Counted from the first letter of the stretch, positions 1 to 7,367 are shown. The stretch is 8,421 bases of DNA from Saprospiraceae bacterium (GCA_947441325.1 CANETR010000062.1:1-8421); one strand, 5' to 3'. Translations and numbers: made by a program. Notes: generated by a model from the sequence alone, not told the origin.

Positions 1-82
1 AACTTTCATCCAGCATTTTTATTTCATCGGGCAATTTAGCAAAGTCGCAGGATAGGATAGAGGGTGCAATGATATGTGGCAT
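1..82 (-). CDS. rpe: Ribulose-phosphate 3-epimerase, N-terminal fragment (cut by window edge)
   Basis: Reading the minus strand from an ATG at 82-80 gives 27 codons beginning MPHIIAPSILSCDFAKL and running off the left edge. The IAPSILSxDF block right after the start is the hallmark N-terminal strand of ribulose-phosphate 3-epimerase, the TIM-barrel enzyme that interconverts ribulose 5-phosphate and xylulose 5-phosphate in the cytoplasmic pentose-phosphate pathway. The usual alanine of the SAD triplet is cysteine here, a conservative change. The start is chosen because family members begin a few residues before this block. There is no Shine-Dalgarno sequence; the leader is AT-rich. The gene follows the TPR/barrel pair on the same strand after a 132-bp gap, so it could be read through from them or have its own weak promoter. 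Only about one eighth of the expected length of roughly 215-220 residues is visible, so catalytic residues cannot be checked. Confidence 0.88.
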   Translation of the reverse strand, partial: MPHIIAPSILSCDFAKLPDEIKMLDES

Positions 83-214
83 AAGAATAATTTGAAATGA
101 TGATTCCGATATTTATTAGGACTGTTGAATTGAAAATTAGTAATATCTGAATAGTAAACAGACGAAATTAAAAATTAGTTAATTTAAATATTCAACTCAT
201 CAGAATTAAAGAGA
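83..214. other. AT-rich intergenic region between the barrel gene and rpe
   Basis: This 132-bp gap lies downstream of the barrel gene and upstream of rpe, both on the minus strand. I see no coding potential and no GC-rich hairpin with a T-run, so no convincing terminator. On the minus strand there is a degenerate promoter-like pair: a TTG at 195-193 (plus-strand caa), then 22 bp, then TAATTTCG at 170-163, one mismatch from the Bacteroidota -7 consensus TAnnTTTG. If used, it would give rpe a leader of roughly 70 nt. I regard this as suggestive only, because AT-rich DNA gives such matches by chance. Confidence 0.35.
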
Positions 215-1870
215 TTAAAATTTAACAAGGAAACCCGCACGGGCATTGAATCCAATTTGTGGATAGAGGTACAAGCGCTGATTTTTATTGTTCAAAATGT
301 TGTTGATTTCGGCAAAAACGCCTATGTTTTGTTTCTTTTCGCCAAACCAATATGATGCCGATAAATTCAAATCAAAGAGGCTATTAAGGGTTTTGTCAGT
401 TTTGCTTACAAGATCAAAATAAGGCACACCAGAATTGAAAAATATCTCAGATTTCAATAACAACTGTCTGATTCTGTACATTACTGTGAAATTGCTCTCG
501 AAAACTGGCAAATGATATGCTTTGCTTGTTGTGCCACCGCTGTAAATGTTGTATCCCAATGATGCAAGCACCGTTAGATTTTTTACCATTTTAAAATCAA
601 GTGTTCCCTTGAAAGAAACAATATTAAGCGTGTCGTACAATAAATTGAATCTTAAATATTTATCAGTTGAATCATTCAAGAACAAGGGCATGTTGGCTGT
701 CATGGCATATGAAGCACTGAGATCGAAGCCGATTCCTTTGATATTACCCGATAGACCTCCGAAAACATCATTAAATCTAGTATGTCTAAGGTCTAGGTTT
801 GAGGCTATGAAGGGATTGTAATTACTTAGACTTCTAAAGGTATTGACACGCATGTCGCCCTTCCATCCAGCATAAACATTAAATTTCCCTTCAGATAAAC
901 TCAATTTTAATTTCAAATCAGGCAGAATAAAAGCCTTTCCTTCTGAGGTTCCCAGATTCATTGCAGCTGTTGCCTTGAACATACCAAAATTTAAATCAAC
1001 GCCCGGATGGAAGTTGAAAAGGGTTCTGCTTTTGACACTGTCTTTATTGAAATTTGCATAATTTAAGTAAATATCTCCAAAAACCCTATGTTTTTGTTTG
1101 CCAGTTCCAATCCATTTTTCGACATTGACTCTTGGTGCAATTACAAATTCTGAAGCGCCATATTTGTCATTCATCACATGGAAATCGGCATCTGCTCTGT
1201 AATTAAGCTGCATTTTATTGATACTGGCGTTGAAAAAGTGCAGGTTTCCGTAAAATTCGAAGAAACGTTGGGAAACACTGTCTTTACTCACCTCGATGGA
1301 ATCGGGAAAAATGTCGAGACTATCAGGTAAGATTCTGCTCAATTCATTGTGTCCGTAAAATCTTCCTGCATCAAGATTAAAGCCTAGTTTAGCACCAGCT
1401 GCAAAGCCATTTTCGGTAAAATAGGTAGAGCCTAGGTCAAAATGAGTACTAGAGAAATTTTGATTTCTGATATTGCCCTGACTGCTTAGGTGGTCGAAAT
1501 TGACACCAAATTTCAAATGCTTATTTTCTCTGTTATGATAAGACATTTCGACATTTGGAGAAATAGGATATCCAAAACCTGCTTTGGCGTAAAAACCATT
1601 TGCTGGTACAGGTTCATCACTTGGCATGGCCAGTGGTCGCAGCACAGGATCGGGATATTTAACGGACATGATATGTTCGGGAACATCATAATCGGGCTTT
1701 CCAGCACTGGTGTCAAGCATTGGTAAAATCGGTAGAGAATTCTTTTTAACACTCTCTGCCAGTTTTGCTTTGAATGGTTTTAATAGCTCGGTTCCCTCTT
1801 CTTGAGCACTAAGCAAAGCGGATGCAAAGAAGCTAAAAAAGCAAATGATGATAATTTTAATATTTTTCAT
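215..1870 (-). CDS. Outer-membrane beta-barrel protein, partner of the upstream TPR protein
   Basis: The 551-residue protein starts with a clear signal peptide: lysines at 2 and 5, a hydrophobic run over 6-20, and a likely signal peptidase I site after LLSA (residue 22, before QEE). Residues 23-90 are a proline-rich, probably periplasmic extension. From about residue 92 onward the sequence is alternating hydrophobic/polar strands rich in Tyr, Phe, Gly and Asn, ending in Phe (GFLVKF), the usual C-terminal signature recognised by the BAM machinery. An acidic Asp/Ser stretch at about 183-199 looks like a loop. The C-terminal half resembles TonB-dependent receptor barrels, which is how such proteins are often annotated, but I see no TonB box and no plug domain, and the length is well below a normal receptor. 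It may therefore be a passive channel or structural barrel. It begins 29 bp after the TPR gene stops, which implies co-transcription and probably joint function. Substrate unknown. Confidence 0.8.
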   Translation of the reverse strand: MKNIKIIIICFFSFFASALLSAQEEGTELLKPFKAKLAESVKKNSLPILPMLDTSAGKPDYDVPEHIMSVKYPDPVLRPLAMPSDEPVPANGFYAKAGFGYPISPNVEMSYHNRENKHLKFGVNFDHLSSQGNIRNQNFSSTHFDLGSTYFTENGFAAGAKLGFNLDAGRFYGHNELSRILPDSLDIFPDSIEVSKDSVSQRFFEFYGNLHFFNASINKMQLNYRADADFHVMNDKYGASEFVIAPRVNVEKWIGTGKQKHRVFGDIYLNYANFNKDSVKSRTLFNFHPGVDLNFGMFKATAAMNLGTSEGKAFILPDLKLKLSLSEGKFNVYAGWKGDMRVNTFRSLSNYNPFIASNLDLRHTRFNDVFGGLSGNIKGIGFDLSASYAMTANMPLFLNDSTDKYLRFNLLYDTLNIVSFKGTLDFKMVKNLTVLASLGYNIYSGGTTSKAYHLPVFESNFTVMYRIRQLLLKSEIFFNSGVPYFDLVSKTDKTLNSLFDLNLSASYWFGEKKQNIGVFAEINNILNNKNQRLYLYPQIGFNARAGFLVKF

Positions 1871-1899
1871 TTTGAATATTTTTTACGCAAAAAACTTAA

Positions 1900-4800
1900 T
1901 TACTTGCCATCAATCATTTCCAATTCGCCACTCTCGTCATTCATTTTCAGACGGCTATTGGATGATTTTGCTTTTTTAATGTTCTCAAGCTTTGTCTTGG
2001 CTTCCTTCACTATTTCGGGGTCACCATTATAGTTTTTCAATAAACTTTCTAAAGTTCCTTTAGCTGCATCCAAATTACCTTGTTCGGCATAAATGTCTGA
2101 AATGAGGATAAAGTTTCTGGCGAGCCAATCGTGGTGATTACCCAACTGTTTGTTGTTTTGAAAAGCTATCTCCATAGCTTTATCAAGTTTGCGCTGCAGG
2201 TAGTGAATTTGTGCTATGCGGTATCTGCTTTCAGATGCACGAATGTCATCACCAATAAGCTTGATGGCTTCTTCGAAATTTTTTCTTGAATTGTCATATT
2301 GTTTTGAGGCAAGCTGCGCTTTTGCCAAACAGAAATAGGCTTCTGATTTGTCTTGTGCACTAGCCGCAGTTTCTTTTAAAAAGTTTTCGGCTAAAGGCCC
2401 TAAGGCATTCATGTCATTGGCGTAGAAAGCAGCTCTCATGCCAAATAGTCGGCTCTCGCTTCTGTTCTCGGCAGTCGATGCAAGGGGCTCAGCTGCGCTG
2501 AAGTGCTTAAATGCCTTTTTATAGTCCAGTAAAATATGGTAACAGATTCTACCTGCGAGCAAATTGGCATTTTCCGCCATTGCAGGTGGTGCAGTTGGAT
2601 TTTTTGCAGCAGAAACAGCTTCAAAATCTTCGAGTGCCTCGTCGTATTTTTTCAAATTGTAAAAACAAATGCCACGATTATTATGCGCCGCCAGGTTGTT
2701 TAATCCATTTGGAAAACGTTGCAGGTATTTACTATAATTATCTGCAGCTAAGGCCCAATTATCAGTATCAAATACATTTTCAGCCGATTCGAAAAGCAGA
2801 GAATCAGCCTCCATATCGGTGAAGTTGTAGCCCTGAATGGTAGAAACATAGGCCATAAAACCGTCAGGGTCGCCCGTTTCGATGTAGATTTTACGGATGT
2901 AACCTAAAGCGTCTTTTGCTTCCTCGGTCTGTATATTATTTCTGACAACCGATTTGAAATATTCAAGTGCTTCGCGATCCTTATCTTTACCATAGCTGAT
3001 TACGCCCAATTTGTACATGGCACGACTGTTAAACTCGCTATTTGGGTAGTTGGCAACTAAAAAATCAAAGGTGGATTTTGCTTCATTAAACTCATTCAGA
3101 TTGATTTGCGTACTACCTTTCATGTACATGGCCTCGTCTGCATATGGCGACTGAGCGTATTTGTCAACCAATAAATCATTCAGCTGAATTTGTTTTTTCT
3201 GGTTGCCTGTGAGGCCATAAATAAGACTCAATTGAAACATGGCATAGTCTTCTCCTGCAAAACTATTGCTGATAATTTGCTGATAAAAATCGCCTGCCTT
3301 TTTATAATATTCCCTGTTTTCAGATGCCAGATAAAGGTAGCAGTCTGCAGTTCTGATGACAGCATCCGGATAGACAAAGGCTGTAACATGTTTGTCGTTG
3401 ATGTTTTTTAATTTTGGTTTGATAAACTCTACCGATGCTTCAAAGTTTTTCACGGCATTGTTATAGTCTCCTTTTTTCAAATGCGCATAACCCAATCCAT
3501 AGAATGCTGTACCTTTTGAAGAGTTGGCCGGCAATTGTGGAACCTGGTTTTGGGCAAGCATAAACTTCTCGTATTCCTTGATACAGTCATCAATTTTATC
3601 GGTCTGATAAAGCGATTCGGCTTTCCAGTAGTAGCAAAGTGCTGTAGTTTCAGGGTGAACGGCATTGTTAAGTGCCTCGTTGAAATGCTGAATGGCTTTT
3701 ACATGATTGCCCTCGTTGAAATACTGAACAGCTCTGAAATAGCAGACCTTTTGGTAGGTGATATTCAGTGCCGGCGTTTTATCTTTAAGGTTTCTAAGGA
3801 TTTCAAGTGCCTTGTCGAAATCCCTGGTGTTTAAAAATATTTTACTGAGTAGATTTTGAGATTCGACATAATATTTCGAAGCCGGACTAATCTTCATAAA
3901 GGCCGATATGGCATCGTTGTCAAAACCCAATTCATAGGAAAGTTTTGCATAATTCATGAGCGCATCCTCTTTGAGAATCTTGTCGAAATCCTTTTCAGAG
4001 GCCTGTTCGAAGGAAAGACGTGCTTCTTTTTTCTTCGATAGTTTCAATTGGCAATTGGCCTGGTTATACAGGGCATGCTGCCCAAGTTTGCTGTTTAGTC
4101 CGTTTATCTGTTCAAAATTAGCAATAGCATCTTCGCAGCGATCACATCGGTATTGTGTGTAAGCCAACTGATAAAAAACGTCTTCAGTTACCTTTGGCGT
4201 TTTTTCTACAAATTCTTCAATATAAGGTAATGCCTTTTTATAATTTGCCTTTTCATAATATGCCTGTCCAAGGTATTGGGCTATTATTTGACGGTCTTTT
4301 ATTTTATCATTTTTAAGAAGCGGTTCGCCGTAGCTGATCACCTCGTCAAAGTTTTTCATCATAAAATGAATCTGTACGATATAGACAGGAACTACATCTT
4401 TGTACTTTTTCAGGTCGTCAATTTTTTGAAAATTTTCGAGCGCTTCTTTATAACGTTTTTGGAAAAATGAGCAAAGTCCATAATAATAGGTCGCATTTTC
4501 TGCAAATTTCGAATTGCTGCCCTTGATTTGTTGAAAAAGTGGACTTGCCTGCTGAAACTGTTTTTTTACAAAGTAGCAATAAGCCAATTTGAATTTGGCC
4601 TCCAAGACTTCTTCATTACTCATATCGCCTAATTCAGACCAGGATATTTTGCCTAGATATTGAATCGTTTTGTCATATTCTCTTTTGGCATAATAGTAAT
4701 TTCCGACTTCGAATTTAGCTCTGCTGGCCTCGCTTCCTGGCTCATATTTCTGTATGAATGTAACCAATCTTTTTTCAGCATCCGGATATTCGAGTTTTAG

Positions 4801-5058
4801 TGCCGATATGGCAGAAAAAAGCTCAGCCTTCAGAAAAAAGAGTTCCGAAGTATTCTGACTGGGAAACATAACATTTCTCCCACTGAGTGCCCGATCGAAT
4901 TCTTCGATGGCTTTGCCGTAGAGCGCCTGATTGTAAAATTCGCTTCCCCTTTTGAAAGCATCCTGAGCATCGCGGTAAATAGCAGATGCTGGTTGTGCTT
5001 TAAGGTATGAGCAGGCTGAAAAAAATAAAATGAAGATAAATGGAATATTGAATCTCAT
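1900..5058 (-). CDS. Large exported tetratricopeptide-repeat protein
   Basis: A 1052-residue protein made almost entirely of TPR-like helical hairpins. I count roughly 25 by eye, from about residue 38 (GSEFYNQALYGKAIEEFDRA) to the C-terminus, including consensus-like units such as YGLGYAHLKKGDYNNAVKNF and NRGICFYNLKKYDEALEDF. The tail (about 1030-1052) is polar and charged. The N-terminus is an export signal. Cleavage could be by signal peptidase I after LKA (residue 21) or, less typically, at a lipobox-like FSAC with Cys16, whose -3 Phe is off consensus. It should thus sit in the periplasm or be anchored to a membrane, where stacked TPRs bind other proteins. No enzymatic domain is visible. 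A CxxC (Cys305/Cys308) lies in one repeat. It is first in an apparent operon with the barrel gene and has a good promoter upstream. SprE/PorW of the type IX secretion system is also a TPR protein, but I see nothing that specifically identifies it as that. Function not assigned. Confidence 0.85.
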   Translation of the reverse strand: MRFNIPFIFILFFSACSYLKAQPASAIYRDAQDAFKRGSEFYNQALYGKAIEEFDRALSGRNVMFPSQNTSELFFLKAELFSAISALKLEYPDAEKRLVTFIQKYEPGSEASRAKFEVGNYYYAKREYDKTIQYLGKISWSELGDMSNEEVLEAKFKLAYCYFVKKQFQQASPLFQQIKGSNSKFAENATYYYGLCSFFQKRYKEALENFQKIDDLKKYKDVVPVYIVQIHFMMKNFDEVISYGEPLLKNDKIKDRQIIAQYLGQAYYEKANYKKALPYIEEFVEKTPKVTEDVFYQLAYTQYRCDRCEDAIANFEQINGLNSKLGQHALYNQANCQLKLSKKKEARLSFEQASEKDFDKILKEDALMNYAKLSYELGFDNDAISAFMKISPASKYYVESQNLLSKIFLNTRDFDKALEILRNLKDKTPALNITYQKVCYFRAVQYFNEGNHVKAIQHFNEALNNAVHPETTALCYYWKAESLYQTDKIDDCIKEYEKFMLAQNQVPQLPANSSKGTAFYGLGYAHLKKGDYNNAVKNFEASVEFIKPKLKNINDKHVTAFVYPDAVIRTADCYLYLASENREYYKKAGDFYQQIISNSFAGEDYAMFQLSLIYGLTGNQKKQIQLNDLLVDKYAQSPYADEAMYMKGSTQINLNEFNEAKSTFDFLVANYPNSEFNSRAMYKLGVISYGKDKDREALEYFKSVVRNNIQTEEAKDALGYIRKIYIETGDPDGFMAYVSTIQGYNFTDMEADSLLFESAENVFDTDNWALAADNYSKYLQRFPNGLNNLAAHNNRGICFYNLKKYDEALEDFEAVSAAKNPTAPPAMAENANLLAGRICYHILLDYKKAFKHFSAAEPLASTAENRSESRLFGMRAAFYANDMNALGPLAENFLKETAASAQDKSEAYFCLAKAQLASKQYDNSRKNFEEAIKLIGDDIRASESRYRIAQIHYLQRKLDKAMEIAFQNNKQLGNHHDWLARNFILISDIYAEQGNLDAAKGTLESLLKNYNGDPEIVKEAKTKLENIKKAKSSNSRLKMNDESGELEMIDGK

Positions 5059-5112
5059 GATTCTCTTTGATTTTTGATTATTTTTGATGAGGATTTATCC
5101 TTTTTATAAATG

Positions 5113-5143
5113 CAAAGATAGTCCTTTTTATTGCGATTGTCAA
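5113..5143 (-). promoter_or_regulatory. Bacteroidota-type promoter for the TPR/barrel operon
   Basis: On the minus strand, TATCTTTG at 5120-5113 matches the Bacteroidota -7 consensus TAnnTTTG exactly. A TTG (within TTGACA) at 5143-5141 lies 20 bp upstream, the normal spacing to the -33 element. Transcription would start at about 5105-5108, giving a leader of roughly 50 nt before the ATG at 5058. The leader is A-rich, with ATCAAA repeated three times before the start codon and a weak purine stretch AAAGAGAA near it, which fits initiation without a strong Shine-Dalgarno sequence. Confidence 0.72.
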
Positions 5144-5186
5144 GTCAAAATCTAATTAGAGCGCTAAAAAAAACGAACTTTTATCC

Positions 5187-6014
5187 ATGAAATCAATATT
5201 TTTTGTGATGGCAATATTTTTTGGATTTGGTTATTTAGAACTATGTGCACAAAAACCAAAAGCGCTCTCTTTTGCTCATGCGCACAACGACTATGAAAAA
5301 TTGTTTCGAAAAGACTTTGTAAAGGCCATTGAAGCAGGCTGCACTAGTGTAGAAATCGATGTTTTTCCTTATAGGAATAAGCTGAAAGTGGCTCATGTTC
5401 CTTTGTTTTTAGGAATAAGAACGGATTTTGAAAAAAGATATTTGAAAGCACTCGATAAATTTATCAAAGAGGAGAAAAATTTCTATGCAAACCCTGATGA
5501 CAAACTCATTCTGATGGTTGATATAAAACGAAATTCCGAAAAAGCATATTTACTTTTGAAAGAGCTTTGCAAAAAATATGAACATTTGCTGACTGTCAGA
5601 TTTAGCGATACAGCCTATGTAAAAGAAGGACCTTTACAGATTTTATTATCTGGTTCCAAACCTTATGAATTGCTATACAAGGATTCTGTGCGCTATATGC
5701 AGCTCGATGGTGGCTTGGGCGATATTGCCAATCAAAAATTCGATACTGAGCTTGTTCCAAGAGTGAGTAGCTCTTATCGCGGAAATTTTAAATGGCGTGG
5801 TCCTGGAAAAATATCGGAAAAGGAATTGGAATTTCTGAGAGAAACGGTTCGAAAAGCAAAATCTGATGGTCGTCAGTTAAGATTTTGGGGAATGCCCAAT
5901 AACCTGAAAGTGCTGAACCTGATGTTGAAAGAGGGCGTTCACTGGCTAAATATTGACCGATTGGGGCAATTGAAAAAATTAGACAGAGAAGCTGTCAGAG
6001 CCAGAGGCGAATAA
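5187..6014 (+). CDS. Exported PI-PLC/GDPD-superfamily protein (Aim6-like)
   Basis: The 275-residue protein has an N-terminal hydrophobic signal sequence (residues 4-17) with probable cleavage after LCA (residue 21). The mature part opens with AHAHNDY (His31, His33, Asn34, Asp35). It then has AGCTSVEIDVF with Glu56 and Asp58, and His70 in KVAHVP. This order (His-Asn, Glu-x-Asp, His) is the catalytic and metal-binding layout of the TIM-barrel phosphodiesterases that include glycerophosphodiester phosphodiesterase and PI-specific phospholipase C. HxHNDY is characteristic of the uncharacterised Aim6-like branch. Near the C-terminus, LRFWGMPN and HWLNIDRL fit the last barrel strands. The expected reaction is hydrolysis of a phosphodiester, perhaps a lipid head group, in the periplasm or outside the cell; the real substrate is unknown. 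The gene is divergent from the TPR operon, and its last 20 bp overlap the 3' end of the opposing HAD-UbiA gene. The start has no Shine-Dalgarno; its signal peptide supports it. Confidence 0.82.
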   Translation: MKSIFFVMAIFFGFGYLELCAQKPKALSFAHAHNDYEKLFRKDFVKAIEAGCTSVEIDVFPYRNKLKVAHVPLFLGIRTDFEKRYLKALDKFIKEEKNFYANPDDKLILMVDIKRNSEKAYLLLKELCKKYEHLLTVRFSDTAYVKEGPLQILLSGSKPYELLYKDSVRYMQLDGGLGDIANQKFDTELVPRVSSSYRGNFKWRGPGKISEKELEFLRETVRKAKSDGRQLRFWGMPNNLKVLNLMLKEGVHWLNIDRLGQLKKLDREAVRARGE

Positions 6015-7356
6015 GTCCCAAAAACATATATACCTTCAGGTATAAACTCGCGTTAGAATATGACTTTTTGTTTTTTAATCTGCCTATCAGAAAAAACAGT
6101 AAAATGCCCGGTAAAACTATGGTCATTAAGTAAATTCCAAGGGTAATATTGGTCTCAATTTCCAATAAAAATAAAAAGCTCAAAAGACTAAGGAAGAGCA
6201 AGCCATTAACTGACATCAATATTATTTTAAGATGCTTTTCTGATATAGAATTGGCTAAGGTGTTGATGCCTGATTTGAGGTCGCCTTCAGCATCTTCTTT
6301 GTCTTTTACAATTTCGCGAATCAGGCTTGTCAGAAAGGCAAATAGGGCATAGGCTATAAATTCCATTTCAAGCCCAAAAGGCTTGAAAAATATATACATT
6401 TCTAAGATTGGCAAGGCACTCAACAATGCTACGGTAAGATTTCCCCAAAAAATACTTTGTTTAAGTTTAAGAGAATACAAATAAAGCAGTGCAATACTAA
6501 AAACGCTGATGATGAGAATAAAGGGATCTAAAACAAATGTGGCTGCAGTGATTGCAAGAGCATTCAGAAAGATGTAGAGTATAAGGGCATTTTTTTTACT
6601 AATGTGCTTGTCTACATAGACCTTTTTAGGTTTATTTATTTTGTCAGTTTCGCTGTCAATAATATCATTAATAATGTAGGCCGCCGCTGCAGTAGAGATT
6701 ACTGAAACAGAAATCAGGATAAATTCAATCAACTTTGCCTCTGCAAGATTTGGCACACAAAGTCTGAACCAAAGTGTAAACAAAACAGCCAGCAGCAGCA
6801 GTAAATTGATAGGTCGGATAATGTGGATCATATAGCCTTTTAAATCATCTGAATTAAACCATTTGCCCTGTACTTTCATCACTTTCTCGAGCAGATCTCT
6901 CACGCAACCCTTGCCACCTTCCAGGGGCGAAATATATTGTGCAAGTGAACGGATTTCAGGAATAGCATCGGCGGGGCAGCAGGGCAGGTGCACATAGCAC
7001 ATCGGGCCATAATCGGGAATGTCATCGCCCATGTAAGCTGTTTTGGATAAATCCAATGCTCTTTCACTCACCAATTGCTTTAAAACAGAGAGTTTGTCGT
7101 CGCAGCCCGAAAAAATATTTTCAATTTTTACGCCAAGGCGCTCAAGCCTGAGGATGATGCCTGGAGATTTTCCGCCAGTGATGATAAAAACTTCATATCC
7201 CATAGAACAGGCATGTTTGAGGGCAAAGCCATCCTTGGTATTCATAGTTCTTAAAAGGCTTCCATCGTCCTGTACAAATACAGAACCATCGGTAAAAACA
7301 CCATCAACATCAAAAATGAAATGTTGAATCTTATTCAATTTATCCAAAAAACTCAT
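5995..7356 (-). CDS. Fusion: KdsC-type HAD phosphatase plus UbiA-family prenyltransferase
   Basis: One 453-residue frame holds two domains. Residues 1 to about 170 are a KdsC-like, cap-less HAD phosphatase: motif I DVDGVFTDG with nucleophile Asp16 and acid/base Asp18, motif II ITGGKS (Thr60), Lys88, motif IV MGDDIPD (Asp111, Asp112), and the GGKGCVRDLLEKV tail that closes the active site of the neighbouring subunit in KdsC tetramers. KdsC dephosphorylates Kdo 8-phosphate for lipopolysaccharide synthesis; related nonulosonate phosphatases look alike. From about residue 176 a UbiA-type membrane enzyme follows, with about nine predicted hydrophobic helices, motif NDIIDSETD (Asn230, Asp231, Asp234, Asp238) and second motif DKEDAEGD (Asp352, Asp355, Asp359), which bind Mg-prenyl diphosphate. 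Bacterial relatives are often labelled geranylgeranylglycerol-phosphate geranylgeranyltransferase, but the acceptor cannot be read from sequence. All key residues of both domains are intact. The joint has almost no linker. There is an internal ATG at 6831-6829 (Met176), where a stand-alone UbiA would be expected to start. Confidence 0.85.
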   Translation of the reverse strand: MSFLDKLNKIQHFIFDVDGVFTDGSVFVQDDGSLLRTMNTKDGFALKHACSMGYEVFIITGGKSPGIILRLERLGVKIENIFSGCDDKLSVLKQLVSERALDLSKTAYMGDDIPDYGPMCYVHLPCCPADAIPEIRSLAQYISPLEGGKGCVRDLLEKVMKVQGKWFNSDDLKGYMIHIIRPINLLLLLAVLFTLWFRLCVPNLAEAKLIEFILISVSVISTAAAAYIINDIIDSETDKINKPKKVYVDKHISKKNALILYIFLNALAITAATFVLDPFILIISVFSIALLYLYSLKLKQSIFWGNLTVALLSALPILEMYIFFKPFGLEMEFIAYALFAFLTSLIREIVKDKEDAEGDLKSGINTLANSISEKHLKIILMSVNGLLFLSLLSFLFLLEIETNITLGIYLMTIVLPGILLFFLIGRLKNKKSYSNASLYLKVYMFLGLIRLWL

Positions 7357-7367
7357 GTGTATAGGCT

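Noticed and set aside
171..195. AT-only inverted repeat (AAATTA/TAATTT) downstream of the barrel gene, considered as a terminator
   Set aside because: The stem is short with no G-C pairs and such repeats are expected by chance in DNA this AT-rich.
215..1870. Canonical TonB-dependent receptor for the barrel protein
   Set aside because: No plug domain or TonB box is visible in the N-terminal 90 residues, and 551 residues is short for the family; only barrel-like strands support the resemblance.
2511..2822. 103-codon open frame on the plus strand inside the TPR gene
   Set aside because: It runs opposite well-formed TPR repeats; no start context, motif or promoter supports it.
5079..5086. TATTTTTG on the plus strand, an exact -7-like match that might serve the phosphodiesterase gene
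   Set aside because: There is no TTG at 19-21 bp upstream (the nearest are 9 and 28 bp away), and the sequence lies in a T-rich repeat about 100 bp from the start codon, so a chance match is more likely.
6029..6044. Small hairpin TATACC-TTCA-GGTATA just after the phosphodiesterase stop codon
   Set aside because: The stem is only 6 bp and AT-rich, no T-run follows on the plus strand, and it lies within the coding sequence of the opposite gene.
7043..7327. 94-codon open frame on the plus strand opposite the HAD domain
   Set aside because: It is antisense to the conserved HAD motifs and has no recognisable features of its own.
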